Shown here: in pieces, positions 55,160-64,000 of the stretch | Layout: every line of letters begins with the position of its first letter | Position numbering within the stretch: the stretch's first letter is position 1 | NCBI RefSeq assembly: GCF_000622385.1 | Contig: NZ_JASD01000008.1 | Coordinates: 2,728,001 to 2,792,000 of the forward strand | Direction of reading: 5' to 3' | DNA from: Sulfitobacter noctilucicola | Lineage (GTDB): Bacteria; Pseudomonadota; Alphaproteobacteria; Rhodobacterales; Rhodobacteraceae | DNA: 64,000 nt | Program-made: the position numbers and the translations under genes | The notes under the pieces: model-generated | Seen by the model: only the letters and a program-made list of their open reading frames with translations | Told to the model about the DNA's origin: nothing | Database searches by the model: none

Positions 55160-55786
55160 CTAGTCTTTAAAACTGCGGCTGCCTTTGATCTGGTCCCACG
55201 CCCACATGACCTGTTGCAACTGGTCTTCCTGACTGCGGTCGCCGCCGTTCATGTCGGGGTGAAGCACCTTGATCAGCATCTTGTAGGCCTTGCGGATTTC
55301 CGGCTTGGTCATGTTGTCTTTGACCTCCAGAATCTCTACAGCGCGGCGTTCGGTCGGCGGCAGGCGGCGTCCTGCTTGTGGGCCCTTGCCGGGGTTCTGC
55401 GTCGCGTTCTTGCCCAGAACCTGATGCGGGTCCTCGATGCCAAGACGTGCCCATGCACGCGCTTCGGGGTCGCCCAGCGGCTTGGTCTTGCGCTCCCAGA
55501 CCTTGTCCTCGCTCAGCTGCGCGTTCATCTCGGCCTCGGTGGTGCCGTGGAAGAAGTTCCATTTCAGATTGTACTCGCGCACGTGCTGCTGGCAGAACCA
55601 GAAATAGTCATCAAGCACATCGGGTGCCTTCGGGGCGCGGTATTTGCCCGCGTCCTCACATCCTTCGTGATCGCATACGCGGGTCGAGGTTTCAGAAGCA
55701 CCCGACATGCCACGACGGCCGCGCGGGTTCTTCTTTTTCGACGACGACACCGACATGTCGAAACCAAAGGGATCAGATTTGCTCAT
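55160..55786 (-). CDS. J-domain (DnaJ-like) protein with N-terminal zinc-finger-like region
   Basis: A 208-residue protein with the J domain at its C-terminus (about residues 140-203): EILEVKDNMTKPEIRKAYKMLIKVLHPDMNGGD contains the HPD tripeptide that stimulates Hsp70 ATPases. The N-terminal half has VCDHEGCEDAGKYRAP near 37-52 and WFCQQHVREYN near 64, a CxxxxC/CxxH arrangement that may hold zinc. The C-terminal placement of the J domain is known from alphaproteobacterial homologues beside bolA and cobS, as here. It is divergent from bolA (75-base gap). Confidence 0.85.
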   Translation of the reverse strand: MSKSDPFGFDMSVSSSKKKNPRGRRGMSGASETSTRVCDHEGCEDAGKYRAPKAPDVLDDYFWFCQQHVREYNLKWNFFHGTTEAEMNAQLSEDKVWERKTKPLGDPEARAWARLGIEDPHQVLGKNATQNPGKGPQAGRRLPPTERRAVEILEVKDNMTKPEIRKAYKMLIKVLHPDMNGGDRSQEDQLQQVMWAWDQIKGSRSFKD

Positions 55787-55861
55787 GTGTTCGACCTTTC
55801 CGACTCAGGCGAGTGAGTTTAGACGCTGTGGTGCGAGATTGAAGGGGGCGAGGAGAAAAAA

Positions 55862-56119
55862 ATGGCGAAAGTGCAAGAGATTGAAGAACGGCTTCGCGCG
55901 GCGTTGAACCCGCACGAGATGGAAGTGATAGATGACAGTGAAAGCCACCGTGGACACGCCGGTTTTCGAGAAGGCGGCGGCAGCCACTTTAATGTGATGG
56001 TGCGGTCCGAGACATTCAAGGGGTTGAACCGTTTGGCGCGTCACCGCGCGGTGCACAGCGCCATCGGTCCTGAGCTTATGGGGCGCATTCATGCGCTCGC
56101 ACTTGATCTAGACGTTTAA
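55862..56119 (+). CDS. bolA: BolA family protein
   Basis: An 85-residue BolA-like protein: EIEERLRAALNPHEMEVIDDSESHRGHAGF, SHFNVMVRSETFKGLNRLARHRAVHSAIGPEL and a final HALALDL match the family, including the conserved His in SHFNV and the invariant HR after LAR. BolA proteins pair with monothiol glutaredoxins in Fe-S handling or act as regulators. It is divergent from the J-domain gene and convergent with the DUF4177 gene (9-base gap). Confidence 0.94.
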   Translation: MAKVQEIEERLRAALNPHEMEVIDDSESHRGHAGFREGGGSHFNVMVRSETFKGLNRLARHRAVHSAIGPELMGRIHALALDLDV

Positions 56120-56128
56120 GTTCGCAAC

Positions 56129-56656
56129 CTAAGTTTCTGATTTGGAAGGGTTTCGAGATGCGGCAAGCGCTTTTAGCGTGCTTGACGTGTCGGCGAGGTT
56201 ATCGGTGTCCTCTACGCCATTGTCGAACGCGCCATCGATATCATCCGCGATGACTTCAGGTTTGATTTCAGATTTTTCGTCCGTATTTTTGCCGCTGCGG
56301 GCTGCAGTTTCCGCATCGGCGGTATCGGCTTTCGCGGGCGTGCCTACGTCGTTTTGATCCGGGTTATCATCGGCAGACGGCGGTGGCGGCAGAAGTTCCG
56401 GCGCAAACGCTTCTGCGTCATGTTCGCGCAGACGGCGAAACACCAGCACGTTGCGCCACTCGGTTGTGCTGGACGTCAGGCCAGACCGCTCGATCGAGGG
56501 CAGGGTCTCGGCCCGCTGGTACTCCCATCCGTATCCCGCAAGCCCGTTCATAAGCTCCTGCACTGCGTGGGCAAAGCGCGCTTCAGCCCCTTTGACACCT
56601 TTGGCTTTCAGGCCCTTGGTCGGGGCGGGAACGACTTTGTATTCGTAGCGGGGCAT
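56129..56656 (-). CDS. DUF4177 domain protein with disordered tail
   Basis: A 175-residue protein. Residues 1-78 (MPRYEYKVVPAPTKG to WRNVLVFRRL) are a DUF4177-like small beta domain with the pattern YEYKVVP, ELMNGLAGYGWEYQRAE, and VLVFRR. The rest (about 80-175) is a low-complexity, Asp/Glu/Ala/Ser-rich tail without evident domain. No known function. The start ATG is at 56656; a gap of 147 bases separates it from the thioesterase gene upstream, which runs in the same direction. Confidence 0.75.
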   Translation of the reverse strand: MPRYEYKVVPAPTKGLKAKGVKGAEARFAHAVQELMNGLAGYGWEYQRAETLPSIERSGLTSSTTEWRNVLVFRRLREHDAEAFAPELLPPPPSADDNPDQNDVGTPAKADTADAETAARSGKNTDEKSEIKPEVIADDIDGAFDNGVEDTDNLADTSSTLKALAASRNPSKSET

Positions 56657-56803
56657 GAATTCTATCTTTCTGTGGTCGCGTGGTTTTAGCCCAAGGCTGG
56701 AAGAATTGGAACGGGAACGCGTGTTAGATCAGACATGGTCGGCACGCAGGTCTTTGTGGAGTACGAACGCAGCCGACGTTGGCGGTAACTGCTGAACGCA
56801 GAC

Positions 56804-57274
56804 TTAGCGCTTCAAGCCGACCTTACGGCCGATATTCGCAGGGTCCGGCATCTCAGTCTGGGCGGCTTTGTAGGTCGCCAGCGCATCCTGAATGTTCTGG
56901 GGCATCGGCGCGACGCGAGGGCCGCTCTGATCCACGTGTAGCGTCAGCCCTTCGGCCGTCGCAGCAAGCCAGCCGTCCTTGTGATAAAGTTCGGAATAGC
57001 TGTGAAAGCGTTTCTCATCAAAATCAATGAGATAGAAGAGGGCGTAAACTTCGTTTCCTTCGTGCAATTCGCGCAGATAGCGGATGTGCCACTCGGCCAC
57101 GTAAGTGGTGCAACCCGTTTCCTTGATATAAGCCTCGCCAAAGCCGATGTGCGGATAGAGCTCATCCACAGACTCATCGAAAAGAACGTTGTAGTAGGCC
57201 ATGTTGAGGTGGCCGTTGATGTCGATCCATTCTGGTTTGACCATCATCATCGAGGATCGGAAAGGGGTCTGCAT
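56804..57274 (-). CDS. 4HBT-type acyl-CoA thioesterase
   Basis: A 156-residue hotdog-fold thioesterase: VKPEWIDINGHLNMAYYNVLFDESVDELYPHIG near residues 13-45 includes the typical DxNGHLNxxxYxxxxxE pattern with the catalytic region aspartate and asparagine, followed by EWHIRYLRELHEGNEV near 62. It hydrolyses an acyl-CoA or related thioester; substrate unknown. It lies 85 bases after gatB on the same strand. Confidence 0.85.
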   Translation of the reverse strand: MQTPFRSSMMMVKPEWIDINGHLNMAYYNVLFDESVDELYPHIGFGEAYIKETGCTTYVAEWHIRYLRELHEGNEVYALFYLIDFDEKRFHSYSELYHKDGWLAATAEGLTLHVDQSGPRVAPMPQNIQDALATYKAAQTEMPDPANIGRKVGLKR

Positions 57275-57359
57275 CGGGTACTCCGGCGTGGGGGGGGCGG
57301 TAAGTGCTCCGCCCTTTATGTGAGGTGAACAGAGGGCTAGGGCGGGGGAAGACCCCGCC

Positions 57360-58868
57360 TTACTTGAGCTTTGCCGCGACGAGCTGGTTCACCGCTTTGG
57401 GGTTCGCCTTCCCGCCTGTTGCCTTCATTACCTGACCGACAAACCAGCCTGCGAGCTTGGGGTTCTCGCGGGCCTTGGCGACCTGATCGGGGTTGGCGGC
57501 GATGATTTCGTCCACGGCGGCTTCGATGGCACCGGTGTCGGTGACCTGCTTCATGCCTTCGGTTTCGACAATCTCTGCGGGGTCGCGACCTGTGGTATAG
57601 GTGATCTCGAATACGTCTTTGGCGATCTTTCCCGAAATCGCGTCAGAGGCGATCAAATCGACAATCGCACCCAGTTGCGCCGGTGTGACCGGGCTTTCAG
57701 AGATGTCCTTTTCGTCTTTCTTGAGACGACCGAAAAGTTCGTTAATGACCCAGTTCGCAGATGTTTTTCCGTCGCGCCCTTTGGCAACGGCTTCGAAGTA
57801 CCCGGCACTGTCGAGGTCGGCTGTCAGGACCGATGCATCATAGTCGCTAAGGCCGAAATCACCAATAAATCTTGCCTTTTTGGCGTCTGGCAGTTCGGGC
57901 AGGTTGGCCGCAATGTCATCAACCCAGGCCTGTTCGATCTCAAGCGGAAGGAGGTCGGGGTCGGGGAAATAGCGGTAATCGTGCGCTTCTTCTTTGGACC
58001 GCATGGACCGGGTTTCCTGCTTGTCGGGATCAAACAAGCGTGTTTCCTGCGTCACCTCGCCACCACCTTCAACGATGGCAATCTGGCGCTTGGCCTCGAC
58101 TTCGATCGCCTGCTGGATAAAGCGCATGGAGTTCATGTTCTTGATCTCGCAACGCGTCCCGAGGTGGGCGAAGTCCTGTGTTTCGACGTATTTTTCGTAC
58201 TGGCCGACACGGCAGATGGAGACGTTGACGTCTGCGCGCATCGCACCTGACTGCATGTCGCCATTACAGGTGCCCAGATAGCGCAGGATCTGGCGCAGCT
58301 TGGCCAGATAGGCGGCAGCCTCTTCAGGGCCACGGATGTCGGGACGCGAGACGATTTCCATCAGGCAGACACCCGTGCGGTTCAGGTCCACGAAAGACAT
58401 GTTGGGGTCCATGTCGTGGATGGATTTACCGGCGTCCTGTTCCATATGGATACGCTCAACCCGCACCAGGCGTGCGGTGCCATCACCCATTTCCACCAGC
58501 ACTTCGCCTTCACCCACGATGGGATGATAGAGTTGGCTGATCTGATAGCCTTGCGGCAGATCGGGATAAAAGTAGTTCTTGCGGTCAAAGGCAGACTTCA
58601 GATTGATCTCGGCCTTCAGGCCAAGGCCCGTGCGCACAGCCTGTTCGATGCAGTATTCGTTAATGACGGGAAGCATGCCGGGCATGGCCGCGTCTACAAA
58701 GGCGACGTTCGAGTTTGGCTCGGCACCGAATTGCGTCGACGCACCAGAGAAAAGTTTCGCGTTTGAGGAAACCTGCGCGTGGACCTCCATCCCGATGACG
58801 AGTTCCCAGTCGTGTTTCGCGCCGGCGATGACGCGTGGTTTTGGGGTGTCGTAGGTCAGATCAAGCAT
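57360..58868 (-). CDS. gatB: aspartyl/glutamyl-tRNA amidotransferase subunit B
   Basis: A 502-residue GatB, the kinase/amide-transfer subunit of GatCAB that makes Gln-tRNA(Gln) and Asn-tRNA(Asn) from the mischarged precursors. Patterns: [13 protein letters not shown] near residue 22, [19 protein letters not shown] near 67, [17 protein letters not shown] near 95, and the C-terminal tRNA-binding YqeY-like domain ending [14 protein letters not shown]. The enzyme implies that the organism lacks GlnRS or AsnRS for direct charging, as usual in Rhodobacterales. gatA and gatC are not in the window. Confidence 0.97.
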   Translation of the reverse strand: MLDLTYDTPKPRVIAGAKHDWELVIGMEVHAQVSSNAKLFSGASTQFGAEPNSNVAFVDAAMPGMLPVINEYCIEQAVRTGLGLKAEINLKSAFDRKNYFYPDLPQGYQISQLYHPIVGEGEVLVEMGDGTARLVRVERIHMEQDAGKSIHDMDPNMSFVDLNRTGVCLMEIVSRPDIRGPEEAAAYLAKLRQILRYLGTCNGDMQSGAMRADVNVSICRVGQYEKYVETQDFAHLGTRCEIKNMNSMRFIQQAIEVEAKRQIAIVEGGGEVTQETRLFDPDKQETRSMRSKEEAHDYRYFPDPDLLPLEIEQAWVDDIAANLPELPDAKKARFIGDFGLSDYDASVLTADLDSAGYFEAVAKGRDGKTSANWVINELFGRLKKDEKDISESPVTPAQLGAIVDLIASDAISGKIAKDVFEITYTTGRDPAEIVETEGMKQVTDTGAIEAAVDEIIAANPDQVAKARENPKLAGWFVGQVMKATGGKANPKAVNQLVAAKLK

Positions 58869-59129
58869 GCTGTGCCCTCTTAAGCGGTAGTGTTCTGCTG
58901 GTCTTAAGACAGGGCGCGAGGTGCTGCAAGGGTGGCGGCGGTATCAAGCGGCGTGTGCGGGCCCGCATGTGCAGATATTTGGGTTCTGGCAGTGTAAAAG
59001 ACGTCAGGCAGGCGAAAGCTGTGGTTTCGTTCCTGCTTGCACTATCTTTGTGTCAGATGAAGGTTATCTTTGTCGTAAGGGGCGGATTGCGCGGCCCCCG
59101 ATCGCATCGCGACTGCATTGGAGTAGACC

Positions 59130-59678
59130 ATGAAAGCTGTTCTTCATTACGTACCAAAGCTGGCAGGAGCACTGCTTTGCTGGAGCGTCATTGCCGGGAG
59201 CGTTTGGGCCGCGGATATCAGCGCCTTTGTCGGCACCTATACCGGCTCTGCGGAAATTATCGGAAATGACGGTTCCCCCGCAAAGCGTGATATGTCTGTG
59301 AGCATTGCTGAGGACGATGACGGCTTTGTGGTGCAATGGTCGACGGCCACAACGGGTGGCGACGGGGACAGAAAGGTCAAAAGCTACAGGATTCAGTTCG
59401 CTCCGACTGAGCGGGACGAAGTTTTCAGTGCACGTATGCAGCGGAATGTATTTGGCAAAGAGGTGCCGCTCGATCCGATGAAGGGCGAACCTTATGTCTG
59501 GGCGCGGATTCTGAATGATACGCTTACAGTATATTCGCTGTTTGTGACGTCTGAAGGGGGCTACGAAATCCAGCAGTTTGACAGGACGTTGTCAGAAGGT
59601 GGGTTGGAGCTTGAATATCAGGCGGTCAGCAACGGCAACATCGGGCGGCGGGTCTCCACTTTTCTTGATGCGAACTGA
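59130..59678 (+). CDS. secreted protein of unknown function
   Basis: A 182-residue exported protein with a signal peptide (residues 1-28, ending SVWAAD). The mature part looks like a single beta-rich, lipocalin-like domain: FVGTYTGSAEIIG, SIAEDDDGFVVQWSTATTG, KVKSYRIQFAPTERDEVFSA, WARILNDTLTVYSLFV and YEIQQFDRTLSEGGLELEYQAVSNG alternate strands with turns. No cysteines in the mature protein and no family recognised. It is divergent from gatB across 261 bases in which I see no other feature. A GGAGTAG lies before the ATG. Confidence 0.65.
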   Translation: MKAVLHYVPKLAGALLCWSVIAGSVWAADISAFVGTYTGSAEIIGNDGSPAKRDMSVSIAEDDDGFVVQWSTATTGGDGDRKVKSYRIQFAPTERDEVFSARMQRNVFGKEVPLDPMKGEPYVWARILNDTLTVYSLFVTSEGGYEIQQFDRTLSEGGLELEYQAVSNGNIGRRVSTFLDAN

Positions 59679-59730
59679 CCCACGGCCGGCGCTGGTCTGA
59701 GCATTCTAGCGGATGCACTTCCACGGGCCT

Positions 59731-60654
59731 TCACCCTTCGTCGAATACTGCCATCATCATATTGCGGAGCCGGTCAACATCTTCGTCCACGGTTGCGTTC
59801 GGGTCACAGACAAAGGGCGGCAATGCATCGATACGGATCGTGCCGCTTTTGGGAACGAATGTGCCGGGCGGCAGCAACCGGTCGGAATCGTGGATGACGA
59901 TAGGTAGAATGGTGCGTCCTGTGTCGCGCGCCACGACAACGGCACCTGCTTTGAAGGCACCAAGGCTCTCAGACTTCGTGCGCGTTCCCTCAGGGAACAG
60001 CACGACAGAACGGCGATCCGGCATTTCGCGCACGGCTTGGGTCAGGGTATCCATCGCGACGGAGCCTGATGCACGGTCAATCGGTATCAAACCGGCGCCG
60101 TTAAATCCGGTACTCAAAAGCTTGGCATCGCAAAGTTCTTTCTTGGCCGCGAAGGTAAACCATTTGGCATCCGGAACAGTATCCATCAGCACGAATCCGT
60201 CCAAGTGACTGCGGTGGTTGATGACGATGATGCTGCCGGTGTTCGCAGCCAGATCACGCTTGTTCGCGTCTGACATTTGCGTGCGGATGCTCAGTAACCA
60301 CAAAAGACGCGAACAGGCGCGCTTTACCAGCCGCCAGTACCAGCCGCGAAATCCTTTTCGGCGTGAGCAGATCAAAGGAACAAAGGCGATGCCAAGAAAA
60401 TAGAAAGGCCCCAGAACGACAAGCAATGTCCGCTTGAGCACTCGAACGGGCATCGGGTCGATCTCATCCGTAGATGTCACGGAGCCAGCGGATTGGTTTT
60501 GCATCGGGGCCTGCCACATATTTTGCCGACCCACGTGATCCGCAGGGAGGAGGTGATGCCATGAGGACGGATTATGCAGCGTCATGACACACGCCGGACC
60601 GAGGGCTTGGCCGCTCTGCGGCTTCTCTATCTGCGATTGTGCGACAGACCGCAA
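59731..60654 (-). CDS. PlsC-like 1-acyl-sn-glycerol-3-phosphate acyltransferase
   Basis: A PlsC-type acyltransferase of up to 307 residues. It has a membrane-associated segment (VLKRTLLVVLGPFYFLGIAF), the catalytic NHRSHLDGF (HxxxxD motif) and the glycerol-phosphate-binding FPEGTRTKSE. The start is uncertain: ATG at 60654, 60585, 60519, 60504 or 60453 are in frame, and only the part from about 60453 on is typical. I see no clear ribosome site for any of them. It likely adds the second fatty acid in phosphatidic acid synthesis. A 447-residue gene lies upstream on the same strand. Confidence 0.75.
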   Translation of the reverse strand: MRSVAQSQIEKPQSGQALGPACVMTLHNPSSWHHLLPADHVGRQNMWQAPMQNQSAGSVTSTDEIDPMPVRVLKRTLLVVLGPFYFLGIAFVPLICSRRKGFRGWYWRLVKRACSRLLWLLSIRTQMSDANKRDLAANTGSIIVINHRSHLDGFVLMDTVPDAKWFTFAAKKELCDAKLLSTGFNGAGLIPIDRASGSVAMDTLTQAVREMPDRRSVVLFPEGTRTKSESLGAFKAGAVVVARDTGRTILPIVIHDSDRLLPPGTFVPKSGTIRIDALPPFVCDPNATVDEDVDRLRNMMMAVFDEG

Positions 60655-60709
60655 TGATTATTGTTTACGTAGCGGTAAGACAGGGTAGCCGGTATCGGCC
60701 CCGCGCGGA

Positions 60710-62053
60710 TCAGCTTGCCTGCGCAATCGGTCCGTTATCGGTGAAAACAATGCGTTTGCCTGATGCAATTTCCGCGCTGAACAGAGATGAGATGATGCGC
60801 ATTGCATCGTCACGGCCAGAAGCGGCAAATCGTGCGGGGGAATAAACACGAAGGTTGTTGTCAAATCCCCGCGCGGCATGTGCCCAGATCATCGGGTGCA
60901 ATTCGGTCAGGTGCTCGCGCACAATCCATTGCGCACAATCGGCAATCTGGCTCCGGACCTGATCGGCTTGGTCGTTGCCCGAAAAGGACTGCCCGACAGA
61001 GTTCGCGCAATAGGCGGCTAGAAGGTTCGCGTTGTAGGCGTTTGGCCGTCTGGACAGAATATCGTGCAGACCCTCGACGAAAAAGTCGAGATCGAGGTTG
61101 GCGCAAGCCGTATCGTCGCAGGAAATTGCGTCGAACTGAACCCACGTGTAGCCGCCAGCGCCCCATGTGTCTGCGGTCCGCGCGGCGGTACGGCGCGCTT
61201 CAAGTTCGAGCTCCGCGTAGGAACCGTACCAACGTGGCAGCAGGTGATTGCCCATCGCTCGCATCGGGCGCGGATTCAGCGGGTTCAGGTCGATCAGCGC
61301 TTCGTAGCAATCTGCAACGGGGCGTTTGTCTTCGGAGGATCCACCCAAAAGTGCACAGCCGGTGGCGGCCAGCAGCGGCGAATCTACAGTAATTGCGCAG
61401 AACGGCTCCATGATGTCGGACGCACGGTCAAAGTGAGCGCAGAATGCTTCGCGGTTGCGTGTGGGTACTTCGATATCCCAACCGGTACCACGCCATGCCC
61501 AAGCTGTATCCATGTGTGCCTGTGCTACAATGCAGGCCACGACATAGCTTTCGGAATGCTCTACCAACACATGCTCCAGCGCCTCGATACCGGCCAGCAA
61601 AGGCGCGTCCTTTGGGGGGCGTCCATCCATCAATGCATGCTCAACCGCGTGGACCACATCCGAACGTGCACCAAAGGCCATCAATTCAGCGACCGGCATC
61701 CCGCCGGGTGTCAGATGACGCTTGAGATCGGCAATGCCGATCGCCGAGATCAGATCTTCCCAACGCTCTTGTCGCACGAGGTGCTGGGCCGAGAGGAGAT
61801 ACTTGTCGCGGATCGCATCTTCTGCCGTAGGGTCAGGGCAAGCGATGTGCAGCAGGTTTTGCGCCACGGAGTTCATGACAGTGCGCGGAGCCCGACGGCG
61901 GATCAGCGCGGGCAGGGGAGTGGACGCAGGTGCCGTGTCCTCGGCCTGCGGGGAAAACGGCAGCGGGCTGCCCTTGGGCCGCACATGTTTCTGAATAAAG
62001 GCGCTGAGGGCTCTCATGTTGATCGATCCGTGCCATGTTTCGTTAATGGACAT
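60710..62053 (-). CDS. protein of unknown function, 447 residues
   Basis: A soluble protein of about 435-447 residues with no family I recognise. It begins with MRALSAFIQKHVRPKGS (ATG 62017, GGAT 8 bases upstream) or 12 residues earlier (62053). The middle has EHALMDGRPP, CIVAQAHMDTAWAWRG near residue 197 and LNPLNPRPMRAMGNHLLPRWYGSY near 276, which together with regular Ala-rich helices suggests a TPR-like or alpha-solenoid fold. The C-terminal half has DAISCDDTACANLDLDFF with two Cys. It ends 55 bases before the PlsC-like start, so they may be co-transcribed. Homologues seem to be hypothetical proteins of the same order. Confidence 0.6.
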   Translation of the reverse strand: MSINETWHGSINMRALSAFIQKHVRPKGSPLPFSPQAEDTAPASTPLPALIRRRAPRTVMNSVAQNLLHIACPDPTAEDAIRDKYLLSAQHLVRQERWEDLISAIGIADLKRHLTPGGMPVAELMAFGARSDVVHAVEHALMDGRPPKDAPLLAGIEALEHVLVEHSESYVVACIVAQAHMDTAWAWRGTGWDIEVPTRNREAFCAHFDRASDIMEPFCAITVDSPLLAATGCALLGGSSEDKRPVADCYEALIDLNPLNPRPMRAMGNHLLPRWYGSYAELELEARRTAARTADTWGAGGYTWVQFDAISCDDTACANLDLDFFVEGLHDILSRRPNAYNANLLAAYCANSVGQSFSGNDQADQVRSQIADCAQWIVREHLTELHPMIWAHAARGFDNNLRVYSPARFAASGRDDAMRIISSLFSAEIASGKRIVFTDNGPIAQAS

Positions 62054-62272
62054 TTCCCATTGTAATTGGGCGGAACAGTGGCGGGCGTGCGGAGATATGG
62101 CGGAATTTGCACTACGCAGGCGGGAATCCGCTTAAGGTTGTGTGTGCTGCTGTGCTGCTATTGGCAGTGGTGAGTGCGAGAATATTGGCTTTGTGGGCGT
62201 ATTGTTTCCAATAAAACCAACCGATTGACCGAAAACTTGCAAATTTGTCTAAATCACATTCTTAGTGTGCCG

Positions 62273-63040
62273 ATGAAAATGCAATGGATGATACAGGCTG
62301 CGGCAATCGCGCTCTTTGCCGTTCCTGCAGTGGCCGAGAATACGGTCCGGCCTAAGGCGCGTGCGACGGTGGTTGAAGCGTCGCACAGTGCCGATCTTTC
62401 CACTGACGTTACACCCTCGGTAGCAGAGGCCGCCCAGGACCTCAGCGTCCTGCCGCCACGATTTGACACGCATCTGCGTCCTCCGGCCAGACGCGGTAAC
62501 CTTCCCCGCACCCGGTTTCAACACAAAGGCGGTCATGCGCTGTGGACGCGGGCGGCGCTGTCAGCGCTGAAACAGCATGGCAAACCGTTGGTCAATCTGG
62601 TGCCGGCAGACATCCAGAACTGGTGCCCCAATTACCCTCTGGCAGATGATGCGACGCGCCGTGCCTTCTGGGTCGGGTTTCTTTCTGCGCTGTCCAAGCA
62701 CGAGAGTACCTACAAGGCCAGCGCCGTTGGCGGTGGCGGTCTGTGGTACGGATTGCTGCAAATCCTTCCGTCCACGGCACGCGGCTATAAATGCAACGTG
62801 GGCACTGGCGAGGCGCTTAAAAACGGTGCGGCGAACCTGAGCTGTGCAGTGCGGATCATGGCGCATACAGTCCCGCGTGACGGGGTCATCCACGGCTACA
62901 AAGGCAAACGGGGCCAAGGTGTCACGGCGGATTGGGGGCCTATGCACTCAAGCGCGAAAAGGCGGGACATGGCAGGCTGGCTCAAGCGGCAGAACTATTG
63001 CAAGCCGGTCAATGCCACGCGGCCACGGTCGCGGCCCTGA
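62273..63040 (+). CDS. SLT-type lytic transglycosylase
   Basis: A 255-residue exported protein with signal peptide (residues 1-21, ending VAEN). After a low-complexity linker (to about 95) comes an SLT/goose-lysozyme-like domain: FLSALSKHESTYKASA has the catalytic E144, GGGLWYGLLQILPSTARGYKC the family GLxQ pattern, followed by AANLSCAVRIMAH and a C-terminal DMAGWLKRQNYC. It cleaves peptidoglycan glycan strands. Start chosen at ATG 62273, since the reading frame upstream codes for no signal sequence. It is convergent with the next gene. Confidence 0.82.
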   Translation: MKMQWMIQAAAIALFAVPAVAENTVRPKARATVVEASHSADLSTDVTPSVAEAAQDLSVLPPRFDTHLRPPARRGNLPRTRFQHKGGHALWTRAALSALKQHGKPLVNLVPADIQNWCPNYPLADDATRRAFWVGFLSALSKHESTYKASAVGGGGLWYGLLQILPSTARGYKCNVGTGEALKNGAANLSCAVRIMAHTVPRDGVIHGYKGKRGQGVTADWGPMHSSAKRRDMAGWLKRQNYCKPVNATRPRSRP

Positions 63041-63041
63041 G

Positions 63042-63476
63042 TTACTGAAAAAGCTGGAAGTGAAAGCGTTTGGTTGCAAGGCCGCGCGCAAGCAGGGCTT
63101 GCTCAAAAGCTTCATGGGGCGGTGTTGCCTCGAACGGGAGCCGTAGTTTCGCGCCGGTCTTCAGCACAAGGGTCGCCCGCACAGAGAAATCGAGCCGCGT
63201 ATCGAGGCGCACGTGGTCGATTTCATCAAAGGCGACGGCACCCCTCCGCTTGCCGCTGAACCACAGGATATTGCCGTCTTCCAGCGTCAAACCACTGAGC
63301 GGATTTGTGTAGTGGTCCCACATGGCGGGCAGGGTGCACAGCCCGACCAATGCGACCAGCCAAGGTGCCATATCAAGCAGCGCCCACGCGCTGACGATCG
63401 CGGTCCAGATGGCAAGCACAACCACGGCAGTGGTGCGGCTGCGGCCCTGACGGGTGTAGGTATAGGCGGCGCTCAC
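63042..63476 (-). CDS. small membrane protein of unknown function (PH-like fold)
   Basis: A 144-residue protein with two helices (residues about 17-33 and 36-53) and a cytoplasmic beta-rich part (GLTLEDGNILWFSGKRRGAVAFDEIDHVRLDTRLDFSVRATLVLKTG) that resembles a short PH-like domain of bacterial membrane proteins. It overlaps the stop codon of the SDR gene by 4 bases on the same strand, so it is translated after it. Function unknown. Confidence 0.6.
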   Translation of the reverse strand: MSAAYTYTRQGRSRTTAVVVLAIWTAIVSAWALLDMAPWLVALVGLCTLPAMWDHYTNPLSGLTLEDGNILWFSGKRRGAVAFDEIDHVRLDTRLDFSVRATLVLKTGAKLRLPFEATPPHEAFEQALLARGLATKRFHFQLFQ

Positions 63477-64000
63477 CGTCCGCCGGTGACGTTCAGGGTT
63501 GATCCGGTGATGTAGGATGCCTCGTCCGACAGCAGGAACAGCACCGCTTTGGCGACTTCTTCCGCTGACCCGGTGCGCGCCATCGGCACCATATGCGCCA
63601 ACCGTGCGGCGCGGTCGGGATCACCGCCCTTGGCGTGGATTTCTGTGTCGATCAGCCCCGGTGCCACGGCCATCACGCGGATGCCCTTTGCTGCGACTTC
63701 GTCTGACAGTCCTTTGGTGAAGATGTCCATGGCGGCCTTGGAAGAGGCGTAATCGACATATTGGTTGGCCGAGCCAAGACGGGCAGCGGCGGAGGTGATG
63801 TTGACGATAACCCCTTTCCCTGCCGCTTCCATCCGCACCACAGCGCCCTGTGCGACTTCGATAGCGCCGATCACATTAACGTCGAACATCTGGCGCAGAC
63901 GGGCATGGGACATTTGGGTAACGCGTGCGGCCTGATCGACAATGCCTGCGTTATTGACCAGCGCATCTAGGCGGCCGAATTGCGCATCGACGGTTGCATA
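63473..64000 (-). CDS. short-chain dehydrogenase/reductase, 5' end outside window
   Basis: The gene runs off the right edge; about 175 C-terminal residues are visible. They show the classical SDR patterns: NNAG shortly after the edge (residues DALVNNAG), NVIGAIEVAQGA, then YxxxK in YVDYASSKAAMD with the catalytic Tyr and Lys, and GLIDTEIHAKGGDP. The C-terminal YITGSTLNVTGGR is typical of FabG-like enzymes. The cofactor-binding N-terminus is not seen, so NADH/NADPH choice and substrate cannot be told. Its stop overlaps the following small membrane protein gene. Confidence 0.88.
   Translation of the reverse strand, partial: YATVDAQFGRLDALVNNAGIVDQAARVTQMSHARLRQMFDVNVIGAIEVAQGAVVRMEAAGKGVIVNITSAAARLGSANQYVDYASSKAAMDIFTKGLSDEVAAKGIRVMAVAPGLIDTEIHAKGGDPDRAARLAHMVPMARTGSAEEVAKAVLFLLSDEASYITGSTLNVTGGR

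Noticed and set aside
60545..60553. GGGAGGAGG (CCTCCTCCC on the minus strand) near the PlsC-like gene start
   Set aside because: No stem flanks it on the minus strand, and it may lie within coding sequence (His-Leu-Leu-Pro codons) if the longer start is used. Probably chance.

Overview
The window is a 64 kb piece of a chromosome from an alphaproteobacterium of the order Rhodobacterales (Roseobacter group; a Sulfitobacter-like genus is plausible but not proven). The basis is gene content and order: a dcw (division and cell wall) cluster carrying DUF2484 genes between murC and murB, a cobT/cobS/J-domain/bolA block, a DUF1127 gene followed by four hairpins with CCUCCUCCC-type loops (the CcaF1/CcsR arrangement known from Rhodobacter sphaeroides), and GC-rich coding DNA. 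I see no rRNA, tRNA, CRISPR array, IS element or prophage. Nearly all of the window is chromosomal core.

Layout. 1-1.9 kb: PepSY transmembrane protein with a small secreted CxxC protein upstream. 2-6.7 kb: pyruvate carboxylase and an FMN-dependent L-lactate dehydrogenase, both on the minus strand, an apparent lactate to pyruvate to oxaloacetate route. 6.9-12.8 kb: a UvrD-type helicase, a secreted protein, and a tightly overlapping trio (DUF2975 membrane protein, small Cro/C1-type regulator, membrane-anchored S9 peptidase). 12.8-13.6 kb: minus-strand RNA locus with a ccaF1-like gene, four CcsR-like hairpins ending in a terminator, and, upstream of it, a second unit of two full CCUCCUCCC hairpins with its own terminator. 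13.7-15.6 kb: Mrp-type Fe-S carrier and a membrane protein.

15.6-42.6 kb: a long non-coding leader followed by the dcw cluster: mraZ, rsmH, ftsL, ftsI, murE, murF, mraY, [glsA, minus], murD, [HI0933-type flavoprotein, minus; peroxiredoxin-like gene, plus], ftsW, murG, murC, three tiny membrane proteins, murB, ddl, ftsQ, ftsA, [acyltransferase-like gene], ftsZ, terminator, lpxC, bamD, then recN. The antisense inserts split the cluster into at least three transcription blocks. The leader before mraZ holds GGG direct repeats in exact 10-bp phase, which match the MraZ operator design, a perfect DnaA box, and a large hairpin where the UpsM sRNA/attenuator of Rhodobacteraceae would be expected.

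44-64 kb: ClC chloride transporter, an N-terminally anchored protein made of a duplicated RTX-repeat module, DUF427 protein, aminopeptidase P, cobaltochelatase subunits CobT and CobS, TPR protein, J-domain protein, BolA, DUF4177 protein, thioesterase, GatB, secreted proteins, a PlsC-like acyltransferase behind an unassigned 447-residue protein, a lytic transglycosylase, and at the right edge a short-chain dehydrogenase whose start lies outside the window.

The most unusual features are the two neighbouring CCUCCUCCC RNA units (one with no protein gene), the phased GGG array before mraZ, and the duplicated RTX module with its own C-terminal cap.
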